In this document: positions 11,735-23,659 of the stretch, piece after piece | Layout of the letters: each line of letters opens with the position of its first letter | How positions within the stretch are numbered: position 1 is the stretch's first letter | Assembly (NCBI GenBank): GCA_928212115.1 | Contig: CAKMRJ010003334.1 | Span: 28,948,155-29,012,154, forward strand | Length of the DNA: 64,000 bases | Direction: 5' to 3' | DNA from: Lactuca virosa | Taxonomy: Eukaryota > Streptophyta > Magnoliopsida > Asterales > Asteraceae | Position numbers and translations under genes: made by a program | The notes under the pieces: model-generated | The model's database searches: none | What the model was told of the DNA's origin: nothing | Seen by the model: the letters and a program-made list of their open reading frames with translations, nothing else

Positions 11735-12909
11735 TCAAACATTTTCTTGTTGACTTCGACCAATTTGTGCTTCATTACTAACCCAATAATTGCTTCCATC
11801 TGGCCCAGAAAGCTTAAACCTGCATAAACTCAAGATCAATTATATTAACATTGTAATCATATAAATTTCCCAAAAATACATAATTCTAGTCTCATATTAA
11901 CCTCTCCAAAACCGATTTTCCCTCCTTGTACTTTTGATTCTTTTCATGAGCAGTTTCCTGTCATCAAGTTATACATTCATATTTCAGTCCGGTTATATCA
12001 ATTTTATGGTCGCATCTACAAATCAGATAAATGCGACCCATAAAATTATAAAAAATAAATAAATAATAAAATTTTAAAATGGTGAAAACACAAAGCCTCA
12101 AGATTTTACATATGTCCATCCGACGATTGATCCACATTTCACACAGAAAATGTCAGCAACTGTGTGTAATCCTGTCATCATCATTCTATCTTCATTTACC
12201 CCAACTGTCACATTTACTCTGTAAGAGTATAAAACATGAAGAAATGCATAGTGACATCCACATTGTCAAAAAGGCATTTCAAATAATAATAAAAAAAATG
12301 AGCAATATTAGCATATAGGAGCAATGAAAACTTACACCTTACTGAAGAGATAAGCTTTCCCATGTCTGCAATGGAAGGACTGGATGAAAAAGGGGAAAGA
12401 GTAAACCCTAATCAGCAAAGTTCTTTAAATCAAATACATCAACACGCTAAGAACACCAAGAATTTGCCATAGAAACACACAAACTAGCAAATTTTGTGAT
12501 GTAGATAACCAATTTCAATCCCAATCCACTCGAATTCACATCGTTTCTTCACATAGTTCAATGCAACCAGTTGAATTAAATTGCAATTTCAACAGGGAGT
12601 TATTTTTGACGGGTTTTAGGTCAATTTAATGTAGATATAAATTCTTAATTCTAATGTATTCAAGTCAAATTCATCATCGATGGAGATTTTGCACAAAAAA
12701 ATCAAAATCAGAATATGGGATTCAAAAATTGAATGATTATCTTCAAATTCCAGAAGATCGATGGGTAGAATCGATCAAAAATAGCAGATTAGGATTGAAA
12801 GAACTGAACTGACCTTGGAAACAATGTCGTCGCAAAGAGCAAGTTGGGTTTTGCAGTGCTTACAACTGTAAATCTTCCCCTCCAAGGTTACTAAGAACAA
12901 TCGGCCCAT
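11735..12909 (-). CDS. Yippee-like zinc-binding protein, five exons
   Basis: Spliced gene on the minus strand. Coding exons are 12,909-12,814, 12,379-12,336, 12,218-12,110, 11,957-11,902 and 11,819-11,735: 390 nt including TGA, giving 129 residues, about the usual plant length. All introns are GT-AG (GTCAG, GTAAGT, GTAAAA, GTTAAT donors) and codon phase is kept throughout. The product starts MGRLFLVTLEGKIYSCKHC. The four zinc ligands of the Yippee fold are Cys16, Cys19, Cys72 and Cys75, so the two pairs are 52 residues apart as in the family. Other family marks are FHCRHGKAYLFSK, the MMMTGLHTVADIFC block, and the C-terminal SGPDGSNYWVS. Animal Yippee proteins are nuclear or centrosomal and linked to E3 ligase assemblies; plant roles are poorly known. 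No frame break is seen, so I take it as functional. It is invisible to single-ORF scanning because the largest exon is only 109 nt. Confidence 0.92.
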
Positions 12910-13000
12910 TTCTCTTAGAACGTTGGATTGAAGAAGAGAAGAAGAAGAAGATGTGAAAAGTGGGGAAGAAAGACAGTTTTAAAAGCATTCAATCATCAAC
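12910..13000 (-). promoter_or_regulatory. 5' UTR of the Yippee-like gene
   Basis: On the minus strand this is a CT/TTC-rich stretch directly before the ATG, typical of plant 5' leaders. A TATA-like TATATAAAAC lies further up at about 13,185-13,195 (minus), but it is about 280 bp from the ATG and its use is uncertain. Confidence 0.4.
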
Positions 13001-13729
13001 AAATCCACGCAATCTGACCCCAGTAATATATTTTTGCTGGAATGTGGATCCCACCATCATATTCAGGGATACATTTATTTCTCAAGGTACATCTTAAGTT
13101 GCAGAGAATACAATATAGCATGCAGAAAGTACAACTTTTAATGGGTAGGTTACAACAGTACAACTGTCTAGATAAAGTGTACCACCGTTTTATATAGAGA
13201 AATTTGCGAAAATATGTTCTCTTTTGTTAAAATACGTTAAATAATATTTTTATTAACATTAAACTTTGCAAAAATATAATACTAGATGGTCCAAATTCAA
13301 CTAAAACAGTAAAATAGTAATCTCACTAACCATCTTCCATGACTCTTTTAACATTTTGGAGAAAAAAAAAGTAAATAAATTCATCGTAAACTAATTTACA
13401 AAACAGAAAAGTTCAAAAACATAGATCTATAACCTCCCAAAACAGTATGGTAAATTCTTAGACAATTTAAACTTAGACCATTTGATTATTTATATCAATC
13501 AATCAATATAACTAACAATGTAATATAGTATTAATCATGCTATATCTTTAATTAAATAAAAAATAAAATAAATAGAGTTAGAGCCTAATCCTACCCATAT
13601 TCTTCGGATCAAATATATCCAGTCCGTTTACCTCCAAACCAGTTAGACTCCAATTCTGTTCTGGACGGATCAAATATGCACCTCTAGATTGGACTTTGGA
13701 GTTTGGAGTGGGTCTCAGCCCATATTATA
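13001..13729. other. AT-rich intergenic DNA
   Basis: No gene or clear repeat border found. It includes the presumed promoter of the Yippee-like gene. Confidence 0.5.
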
Positions 13730-14386
13730 TCTATAATAATAAAAAAGGAAAGTCGGTGGCCCACTTTTCATCATCTATTCATCATTTAGTCCTGTAATTT
13801 TAATTTCTGTCACTCTTTTCCTTTTAGTTAGTAAAATGATGCTTTATACCCTTTATTTTTCAAAATTATGCTTTTATCCCTTTAACTTTTAAAACCTTTT
13901 AAATTGTCGCTTCCACCCCTTCAATTTTCTAAACTTTTGTGTTTACCCCATGGTATATATAATCTGATTTTTTTATAGTTATCATCCTTCAAATTTATAA
14001 AATATCACTTTCACCCCTCGACTTTAAAAGAGTTCATCTTCTTAAATACATTATTGTCGTCACAAACTTACACCCCCTTCATTTTATAAAATTTCAAGTT
14101 TACCCCTGTACTATATAATTTCATTTTACTATCCACCGACTTTATCTACGTTTTGGCGTAAAGTTTTTACGTTTTCGTGCTTATTTTTAAGCATTTTTCT
14201 TGGCATAGATGTTGTCCTTGACTTTTGTGTTTTGACAACTTAAGTCCTCCTAAGTTTCTATCCATGACTTTGTTCCCCAACTTTTTTAGTGTGTCAACTT
14301 AATTCTTCATAAACTTATATTGCTACTGAAAGAGTTCTTCTACTTAAATCTATTACTGTTGCCACAACGCACGAGTAAAATCCTAG
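13730..14386 (+). mobile_element. non-autonomous Helitron
   Basis: It starts TCTATAATAATAAAAAAGG after an A and ends AAAATCCTAG before a T. That gives the Helitron hallmarks: 5' TC, 3' CTAG, insertion between A and T, and no duplication or inverted repeats. A short stem (GTTG-CCA-CAAC, followed by GCACGAG) lies just before the 3' end where Helitrons carry their hairpin. The 657-bp interior has repeated pyrimidine-rich 'ACCCCTTNAATTTT' words and no Rep/helicase coding. Confidence 0.75.
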
Positions 14387-17000
14387 TTACATCTAAGAAT
14401 ATAAGGCTATATGAAGTGGTGGCGTAAGACCCTTCGTAAGATGATGTGGCAACTAACTCACTAGTTCATATAGGAGTTGGTGTGGGTCTGCTTACGGGAC
14501 ATCACAAAAGAGAGAGAGAGAAGACCTGGTCTATCTATCTCTCGCTATTCTTCTCCTTTCCTCACTTCTTTCCTACTAGTAAACACCATTTTCTAAGGCT
14601 AGTAAGAGGTTAATGGAGTTAATATTGGCTTATGTGGTCAGCTCCTACATGTGGAGTACTTTTATCATAAGACATCTTTTAAACTTTCAACATTTCACAC
14701 TATATCAACGTTATATCACTTTCCACATCAAATTTTCACAAAATTACTTTCCAAAAAATACATACCTCTCAAACCTTTAAAAAAATACCAAATAATATTT
14801 AGAGAGGGAAATAAAGATAGCGTTGCACGGTGCTTCAGCGACGAACTCTTCAATTTCAAAGACCTTGTGCAAAGGGATGTGGTGTAGCAACACCTTGCCC
14901 GAGGGCATGTCAACAACATGTGTTGTTGTGAGGCATGTACGTGTGATGGTCTAATTAACAACATAAAAAGGACAACACTAGACAACACTACTTTTTTTTT
15001 TATCCCACCTTAGGTTGAAGTTTGTGGGATTTGAATCTTATTTCTTCGACCATTAATCGTCGAAATTTGCCATTGTCTTCGGCCGATACTTCCTTTATTC
15101 ATATATTCTTTTTTTAGTGCATCTCAGGTTTTGACTTTTCCATCCTAATTGATTATGTATGTAAAGCATAAACTACACAAAAATTGAAGTTTTTTTAACA
15201 TAAAATATACCTCAATTGAAAACAAAGCTCGATCCATTGATCATAGGTATCTTTTGTTCTTGTTAATTTATATGTCGCCTCTTTCTCTCAATCCCTCTCT
15301 CCCTCCCTCTTACTTGGAGCATGCTCTCTTAAGTCTTAAGCGAGGGGGTAAGCCTTTTTTTTATAGGTTGTGTGTTTTATAGTAAAGACCAATTTAACAT
15401 GAATTATTATTATTGTTATTGTTAATGTTATTATTACCGTTATATAAATTTCAGATCGGGCATTCTTCTTTCTTTCTCTAACTAATTATTAAATAGATAA
15501 AGTATTGCAAATCCTTAATCTTTAATAAGGTCCTTCCAAATAATCCTTTAATTCTCTTAGTACTAATTAAATGAGAAATTTAACATCTTAAGACTAAATA
15601 TATATCCGATTTGTGGATACATCTCTTCTAAAATTGACCATCATATATTTTGACAATGTCAATGTTATCTATCTTTTAATAAACTATATTCAACGTCAAT
15701 AGACCAAACACATATATATCGATAATCATTTCATTTGTGAAAGTCGTATATTGTATGTACCTTCCGATTCCCATTATATTTATATTTTTACAAAATGTCT
15801 ACCTAAATCGTTATTTAACAAACTTGGTTCAAATTTAAATGTGCATAATATACTTTCGATAAAATTTTGGGTGTTGTTGATTGTTCTATTAATCTTGAAA
15901 TTGATTTCTTCAAATTGAAATTTAGATATGAAATGTTTATCTGTTTTTTTAACAGGAAACGAGATTTTATAGAAAAACCAAAAGCCACAAAGAAGCTGGA
16001 CAATGGACAATGTAATCGAATTATATGCATGTATATCTTATCAAATTAAAATGGAAATGTGGAATTGTTTGTGTTGGAATTTGTATGCTTGTACACACAA
16101 CTCTATTGAAATGGAATTTGTCAAAAACTAAAACGGAACTATTCATTTGTTTGTGATTTTTACGACAATTGTACAACAACAATCAAATTTGTTAGAGTTG
16201 TCTCCTTTATTCCAAATTGCCATATTGGTATTTGTCATCCGTGGGACTTTTATCGTGAATTTGAATGCAAATTGGTATTTGTCAGTTGTTAGATATCTTC
16301 TTTGATTTTTATGTCTTTATCAAATTGAGTACAATTTATTTCCATAAAGAATTTGAATTACTAATTTAAGATTTTATGTTGACTTTGCTGAGTAAGATAT
16401 TGCTGATTGCACACCTGCAACCAAATCAACAAAAAAATGTCACCTCATCAAATAAAATTGGCAATTTTCGTTTTACAGGCAAAAAGATTAACTTCTCAAA
16501 CAATAAGAATAAGAATATTTTTATCCTTTAGTTTTTTTACTCCATAGCTTTTTCAACAACCGACCTAATAATTTATTATTTCTGCATTTTGCCTATTTAA
16601 AAAAATAGATATAACTATTCATATCTAAATACAATAATGAAAATATATGGATATTAATACTTATACTGTCCGGGTGGTGGGATTGCAAAGCAAGAAAGGC
16701 ATGTCATGTGGCCGGAGTAAACAACAAAGTGAAACACACTAATGAGAATCATTACAAACTACAAAGGCAATAGTGAAAGGCCAAATATGTTTCATGGGGG
16801 CAAAATTGATTGATAGATATTATTACTTGAATAACGGGTTATGGACAATTATATGGTTAAAAAAAGGAAGCTCATAGTTTTTTTATTCATCCACATATTT
16901 TCAAGACAATGGACAATTATACTCTTTTGCGTAATTCTTTTGTGACAAATAAAAAAAAAATTAATCCACCCCTTTAGGCTTTATCTCCCCCAAATAAACT
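14387..17000. other. AT-rich intergenic DNA without recognisable genes
   Basis: Small frames on both strands (such as 14,651-14,887 and 15,780-16,049) overlap each other and have no domain or codon pattern. A GAGAGAGAGA tract lies at about 14,510. Nothing else can be supported. Confidence 0.5.
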
Positions 17001-17228
17001 CACGCGCACCTTTCTTCCACACCCTCGCTGCAGACCTTCAACCCACACCCACTCCCTCGCCGGAAACCACTCATTCTCCGCTACCTGTGAAAATCCACAA
17101 CCATTTCAAGAAACCCACACACCCTCGCCGGAAACCGCTCCCTCTCCACCACATGTGAGAAAATCAACTGCAAAACCATTTCAAAATCACCAGCAAAATC
17201 GACAATGTCGTCTTCAGAAAACTACTTG
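17001..17228 (+). pseudogene. possible 5' UTR and first exon of a gene cut by retrotransposon A
   Basis: A C-rich, CT-rich leader-like stretch (with two CACCCTCGCCGGAAACC repeats) precedes ATGTCGTCTTCAGAAAACTA at 17,205, followed within a few codons by a strong donor GTAAGTACC. This looks like a short first exon encoding MSSSENYL. Element A starts 265 bp downstream, and no continuation is visible on the far side of the cluster. Not tied to any family. Confidence 0.3.
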
Positions 17229-17492
17229 TAAGTACCAAAATCAAAATCCCCCTTTTAAAATTCGATTTGTTGGTCCTAAGGGGTTTTATATTTTCAAGAT
17301 TTGATGAAGAAGAGTTGAATATTTGATTGGTACATGAGTTCTTTGAGGTTTCATCTTCGGCGACTAGTACAACTTTTGATCTAGTGCTTTCTGAGGTGGG
17401 AGGGTTTTTTGAAAACGACGGGGCCAGTGGTGGGAGGGCCTTTTAGATAAGCATGGAATTGATCAGAGATGGCAGTCTCTCTAGAGTGAAAA

Positions 17493-18035
17493 TGTAACAC
17501 CCAAAACCCAGAAGGCTAATCAAAGGAAGAAAACCCCAAGTAAAGAAGGTCTACTCGCCGAGTCCAAGGGGGGTGACTCGACGAGTAGAAGCAAGATTAA
17601 GACGCTGGTAGGAAGGACCTACTCGACGAGTCGGGAAGACCTACTCGACGAGTTGGTCAGGGTTTGAGAAACCCTAAATCCGGTTTTGTGTCTCCTATTT
17701 AAGCATCTTATTCTCCACCTTTCAGCCCCATTCTCAGCCCCCACTGTCCAAACCCTAGATCTTGAACCCTAATGTTATAGTGAGCCATTATTGAGTGTTC
17801 TTGAGTGCTTTGAAGCTTGAAGAAGAAGGAGAAGCTTGGGGGATTCAAGGAAAGGCTTGTAGATCCGGAAATAACTTCTCATCCTCTTCATTTTCTGGTA
17901 AGCAAGTCTCAACCTTGCTTAATAGCTTAATAGATCTCTTCTTTATCACTTTATGGGGTTTTTGGTCCAAGGAACTTGATTCTTGGGTTATGAATGTCCC
18001 AAGCAAGTATCTATTCAAATCTGGAATCATTGAGG
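17493..18035 (+). repeat. Element A 5' LTR, first part
   Basis: Starts TGTAACACCC. It matches 49,028-49,570 closely and includes four ACTCGNCGAGT-type motifs at about 17,555-17,660 and a TATA-like CTATTTAAG at 17,695-17,703. It ends with the TGAGG duplicated by insertion of element B. Confidence 0.9.
17695..17703 (+). promoter_or_regulatory. LTR TATA-like box
   Basis: CTATTTAAG followed by CATCTTATTCTCC is conserved at the equivalent place in the LTRs of A, B and C (minus-strand copies at about 20,113, 36,891, 42,942). A similar TTTAAATAGG box is in the solo LTR at about 53,165. It is probably the element promoter. Confidence 0.55.
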
Positions 18036-20319
18036 TGTAACATCCCAAAAATCAGGTCCAAAAATTTCATTTTTAAATCATTAATCAAGTCATAATTATA
18101 ATTCATCCATCCAAAACATTAGTCATTAGTACAAATCAGAGTTTCATTTCCAAACACTTGTTCAATTATCAGAGTAAACATCCCATGCTAACTTATCATG
18201 GTGTGTGCACTATAACCCTCCCGAGCTCCTCTTTTGAAAACTGAGTACCTGAAACCAAAACTGAAAATCGTAAGCACGAAGCTTAGTGAGTTCCCCAACC
18301 TACCACATACCATACACATAACCATATACTGCAAGTACTAGGCCTCGCCCTCTACCTCGGGCCCCGCCCGGCTCCGGATGAATCCGGTAACAAGTCCCAC
18401 CTGCTCCAGGCCCCGCCTGGCTATGAGCCCCGCTCGATGAACATATTTGTTTTCCTTAGGCCCCGCCTGTCTCTGGGTCCCGCCCGCTAAACACATACAA
18501 CCATATAAAATATCGCATAACATATAAGCTATAACTACTCTACTGCATTCCTATACTAAGGCCTCGCCTGTCTTGGGCCTTGCCCCTGTCCTGCTACTAA
18601 TGAGTATTGGAACCCCGTCCACACTCCTACTGATAGTAGGATATGGGCCCCCGCCCACACTCACCTTTCTCCTATCTCGGGCCTCGCCCCTGCTATGGTA
18701 CTAATGAGATACGAAACCCCGTCCGTACTCAGCTAGTGGTGAGATACGGGACCTCGCCCACACTCACCTCCCTACCAGGCACATACAAGTATCACACAGA
18801 CAACAAGTATAATCTAACTCCTTGGGCTCCCCCCCGCTATCGGACCTTGGTTCGAAAATCATACTAGCATAAAGTGCCTAGGGCTAACCCCCGGGTCTTC
18901 CTACTCATAACTACATGGTGCGGCATTGTGGCCTTAGACCCATTCACACAGAGGGAAACTCACCTTGCACTGCTGAAGTTCTTGCTGATACCCTTCTGAC
19001 AGCTATCTGACAACTCCCCGAACTGCTGCTCCTCCAGCTCCCCGAGCTACCAATACCAACATAACACTTAGTCCCAAAATGTCCTCCAGAAGTCAAACCA
19101 AGTCAACTCTGGTCAAAGTCAAAGTCAACGGTCAAAGTCAACATCCAGTTGACCTGACTCGCCGAGTTGGCCTACCAACTCGTCGAGTCCATACCCCTAA
19201 AACCCAATACATCCCTCGACTCAAATCGTCGAGTCTAGCAAGAACTCGACGGGTCCTCCTTCAACTATATATCGGGACCATCTTCAACCGACTCGCCGAG
19301 TTCATCCTTGAACTCGTCGAGTTCATCATCCACATATGAATGTGTCTAGTCTGTGACTCGCCGAGTTGTATGAGCAACTCGTCGAGTCCATCTTTATAAC
19401 TAAGGAGATTGCCTTAGACTCGCCGAGTTCTTCCTTGAACTCATCGAGTACGATGAAATTCATGACCATTATGGACTCAGACTGGCTGAGTCCCTTTCCA
19501 ATCTCAACTCATACCCTTAACAGAAGGGTTTTGGGGCAAGAACTGGCCTGACTCGCCGAGTCTCTCTATGTCCAACACTATTCAGACGATTTCAGACAAA
19601 CTCAAGGCATCCAAGACCCAGATCTGGCCTCCTAGGGTCGGGATATCACACAAGGCTGCTACCTTTGCCCCCATGCATGGCCCTTTTTGCTCAAAAGGCC
19701 CTAATAACCACTTAATCTATGCATGGAGAGGTATAAGGGGATAAAGCTCCCACCTTTATGTCTTTACTACTCTAAAAACCTCTAAATCTGGAAGGATCTA
19801 GCTTGGGGACGTCCAAATCCCACAAGACATCCTTCTTGGACCATAAACTCCATAAAAAGGGACATAGGGAGATCAAACAAACTAGAAGTCAAGGTGAGAA
19901 CTTGATTACCAGAAAATGAAGAAGATGAAGCAAACTTCTTGGATCTACAACCTTCTCCTTGGACCTCCAACCTCCTTCTTCTTCTTCTAGACTTCAAGGA
20001 CACTCTAAATCCTTCAATAAAGGCTCACACACTCAAAGAGAACACTAGGGTTTCGTGGGACAGATTCTAGACAATGGAGGCTACAAATGAGGCTGATAGA
20101 ATGAGAATAAGATGCTTAAATAGGGCACCAACTCCCGATTTAGGGTTTTCCCAAAACCTGGCCAACTCGCCGAGTCAGTCCTCTGACTCGTCGAGTAGGT
20201 CACTTAACCCGCGACCAAAATCGCGCTCCTACTCGTCGAGTCATCCATCTACTCGACGAGTCACTTCCTCATTTGAGGTTTTCTTCTTTTTTAAGGTCTG
20301 CTAAATTCGGGGTGTTACA
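18036..20319 (-). repeat. Element B 3' LTR
   Basis: Plus-strand ends TGTAACATCC and GGGGTGTTACA. Very similar to 40,878-43,147. Two blocks stand out: GC-rich GGCCCCGCC/GGCCTCGCC words at 18,340-18,760, and an array of about a dozen exact ACTCGNCGAGT palindromes at 19,155-20,265. Confidence 0.92.
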
Positions 20320-20501
20320 ACTCTCCCCCACTTAAACTAGACTTCGTCCTCGAAGTCCGTCGTGGCCAACAATCTTGCAATCTGCTCACAATATTTCTGT
20401 TCGGTGAATACCTCTCCTACGGAGCCCGATCCTCGAGGGATCACTTTTCATTGACCTTCCGCCCGGTCATTCAGCCGAAACTAATCCTTGAGGGTAAGAA
20501 C

Positions 20502-21267
20502 TGTAACATCCCAAAAAATTTTGTTTCAATATTACTAAAAACCCACAATATAATATGTCGTACGATAAAACCATGAATCGTGCGTCTCAAATGTCATAAT
20601 AAAATATCAATCAAAACTAGTATCAAAACCATATCCAAAATATCGGAGTCAATCTCCCAGGCTAAACTGTAACTGTGGTGTGTGCCATGCCATCATCCCG
20701 AACTCTTCCTCTTGCTAGCGGAGATACCTAAAACCAAAACTGAAACTGTAAGCACAAAGCTTAGTGAGCTCCCCCAAACTACCACATACCATACAATAAC
20801 ATATAAAGCAACTACTGGGCCTTGCCCACTGCATCGGACCGAAGTCCGGAAACTGTATCGGACCGAAGTCCGGAACTAACCAGGGCCTTGCCCTCTGCAT
20901 CGGACCGTGGTCCGGAAACTGCATCGGACCGAAGTCCGGAACTAACCAGGGCCTTGCCCTCTGCATCGGACTGAAGTCCGGAAACTGCATCGGACCGAAG
21001 TCCGGAACTAACCAGGGCCTTGCCCTCTGCATCGGACCGTGGTCCGGAAACTGCATCGGACCGAAGTCCGGAACTAACCAGGGCCTTGCCCTCTGCATCG
21101 GACTGAAGTCCGGAAACTGCATCGGACCGAAGTCCGGAATTAACCAGGGCCTTGCCCTCTGCATCGGACCGAAGTCCGGAACTGACTGATCATAGCATAT
21201 CGTAATCATAACTACTAGCATAAACACATATACTGCATACTGCATCATACCGAAGTCCAAAACACAT
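20502..21267 (-). repeat. Element C 3' LTR, part left of element D
   Basis: Matches 35,021 onward. The 66-bp tandem array is longer here than in the 5' LTR. It ends in CACAT, the duplication made by element D. The 181-codon minus-strand frame (PDFGPMQ repeats) is produced by the tandem and is not a gene. Confidence 0.9.
20821..21185. repeat. 66-bp tandem repeat with CGGACC palindromes (long allele)
   Basis: Unit begins AGGGCCTTGCCCTCTGCAT and contains CGGACCGTGGTCCG and CGGACCGAAGTCCG hairpins. A variant first unit, four full units and a partial unit are present. The other LTR of the same element (35,340-35,565) has two full units in place of four. Confidence 0.9.
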
Positions 21268-22020
21268 TGTTGGATTAATGTCTAAGTCCATAACTATAAT
21301 TGGTAAGACTTGACCCGACCCGGCATGGTCCATTTGGGTTGCATGGCATCATGCATTTGGATAGACTATAATGAGAGAAATAACACTTAAGGTTGGTTAA
21401 TATATTATAAGTTCTAATATATTAATAAGGTTATTTAATTAGTATTGATCAAGAATTAATTTGGAATTAATTAAGTGATCAAAAGGAAACTAATTAAATA
21501 TATGGGTTGATTGTGTAAATCATTCATTCTTATATATGTGGACTTGTGATCCAAGATTCCTTATGTTGGACTAAGTCCATGGGGTGACCCATGGATACTC
21601 CATGGAGGTTAAAATCCATGGAGCATAAGGAATGGGTAAAGTTATGAGTTACATGGTGTAACCCTAATAACCACCATATAAAAGAATCCCATGGCTCAAG
21701 AAATCGTGCACTAATGTGTGAGTGTGAGGGCTAGACGATTTCAATGAGTGTTCAAGTTTCTCTCAAGTTATTCCAAGTGTATTTGGTGTTGTGTGAACCA
21801 TTTGAGGTGTCACACTTGGGGCACTAGGCACTCAAGCTTCATGAAGACATTCTACATCAAAGAGGTATGTATTCTATCTTGTTATATTTATTATTTTGTA
21901 TGCTAGATTAGGATAATACCTTGGATGTTCATAATTGTATGTATAATAGAGAAAACATAGATCCAAGGTATTTAGGGTTGCATGTACACTTAGGAGTGTT
22001 AGAATGCTCATAACCCAACA
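21268..22020 (+). repeat. Element D 5' LTR
   Basis: TGTTGGATTAATG...CCCAACA. Likely TATA box TATAAAA at 21,677-21,683. Confidence 0.95.
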
Positions 22021-22021
22021 G

Positions 22022-22033
22022 TGGTATCAGAGC
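22022..22033 (+). other. Element D primer-binding site
   Basis: TGGTATCAGAGC, complementary to initiator tRNA-Met, one base after the 5' LTR. Confidence 0.9.
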
Positions 22034-23659
22034 CTAGGCTTGTTTTCTTGTTATACTTGCAAAAGTAGCTGAAAAATCGAGTTGGATGCATATATTCGAT
22101 TGTTTTGGCTGGAATTGGACTAGAAACATTACCCTAAGATGTTTTTGTGACTGATAAACTTGTTTTTGATGTGGTAATGTTCATGCTAATCCAATTTCTA
22201 AGATAATTGTCATAATTTCAAGATTTGTATTAGTTTGTATGTTCATGCTAATTTCTTGAAGATTGATGATTTGAATTATCTTGTTCTTATGAGGTTCTTA
22301 GATTAATAGAAAAGTTGTGTGAAATAGTTGTTTTCAATCCATTTTAATCTAAGAGTTGATTCCAAAGTGTGTTTTTGTAACTTGTCCTCAAGTTATATGA
22401 AAAGTCACATTTAAGAATCATAAAACTCATAAAAGTTGGCAAAGGTTACAAAATGAAGAGTCTAGTTCTAATTAAATGGTTTTATGACTCCATAACTTGT
22501 CCTCAAGTTATGGAGGTTCAAGAGTCTCTTCATTAAATTAAAAAAAAAAAGTGTAACCTTAATTAGTTCCATAAGTTACAATAAAAAAAAAAGTTATTTT
22601 TTTTTATTAATTAGTTTAAAGTCTTCCATAACTTGTCGTCAAGTTATGGAACTTGAAGAGGGTTTTTTTTTTAATTAAAACTACTTTAAATTCATAAGTT
22701 ATGGAATTAATTAGTTTTGAATAGTTTCAAAACTTGCCCTCAAGTTTTGGAATTTGAAAAGTTTTCACTTATGAATACTTTAATTCCAAGTTAGCCCTTA
22801 GAATTTTAAAAGTTAAAATTCAACCCTTATACTTTATAATATTATAAGTTAATAATATTTATATATATGTATAAGAGTAAAGTCAGTCTTACCGTTAGTA
22901 GGCCTCATTCACGAAGCCGGTCTATAAGGGGGGTATAAGGTTACTGCCTATAAAATGGCAGTTTAATGGGTGTCCACTCTCACCCACCGCTTCCTTGACT
23001 GGTGGAGGGTCGTTAGCCGAACGGGTAGGACAAGGACTATAATTCTCCTTTCATTAAAAGTATTAATGATAAATACTAAGTAACTAAACTCTTATTAATA
23101 CCCAATCTTAGTTACTTAGGAAAATGTGAATTTGGTGCTAACCCATGAAATTACACTTTGCACTTTGCTTAAGTCGTTAGTGGAGCGTGTGTGGTTAACC
23201 GGCACACTAACCTGGACTTAACAAGGTAGGCAAAGGGTAACTTAATATTTATCATAGTATCGGTGGAGCGTGTGTGGTTAACCGGCACACTGATTAAGGG
23301 GTAAATATTAAGGGTACCAAGTATATTTGCATGGTTATTCACACCTTTTTTTGTGATCCTCGGCATCCCAGTCACAAAAACTGAAGGGCACACTCGAGAT
23401 TGAAACATGCCTTTGAACAGTTCAATGAATCTCAAAGATCTAGGACTTTCAAATCCAATTAAAACCTAATAAATTATTTCGTTTTTCATGGTGGAAATTG
23501 GTGAATCGTCATTCACCTACCTTCAAATATTTTATAGCTTGGATTACGGCATCCCTCTTCTAAGTTATAAAATAGTTTGTTGGGTCCTAGCCTTAATATT
23601 TCATATTGGGTGTCATATTAAGGACTTTAAATCAACTATCTTGAATATCTCCCAAAAAG
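22034..23659 (+). other. Element D leader
   Basis: About 1.6 kb untranslated, with poly-A/T runs and repeated AACTTGTCCTCAAGTTAT words (22,380-22,750). It also has GTGTGGTTAACCGGCACAC palindromic words at about 23,188 and 23,271. The leader of element E (53,380-54,512) has the same landmarks. Confidence 0.65.

Noticed and set aside
15780..16049. Overlapping frames on both strands as a possible small gene
   Set aside because: Three frames are open over the same AT-rich stretch, with no splice pattern, domain or conservation clue.
20821..21185. CRISPR-like repeat array
   Set aside because: Adjacent units have no unique spacers, and the locus is inside a plant LTR.
20715..21260. 181-codon minus-strand frame with PDFGPMQ repeats, resembling a repeat protein
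   Set aside because: It is the translation of the 66-bp LTR tandem repeat. The other LTR gives a shorter version, and the unit length is a multiple of three by chance.
22300..22760. Repeated AACTTGTCCTCAAGTTATGG words as a riboswitch or regulator array
   Set aside because: They lie in a degenerate retroelement leader and vary freely; no consistent fold can be seen by eye.
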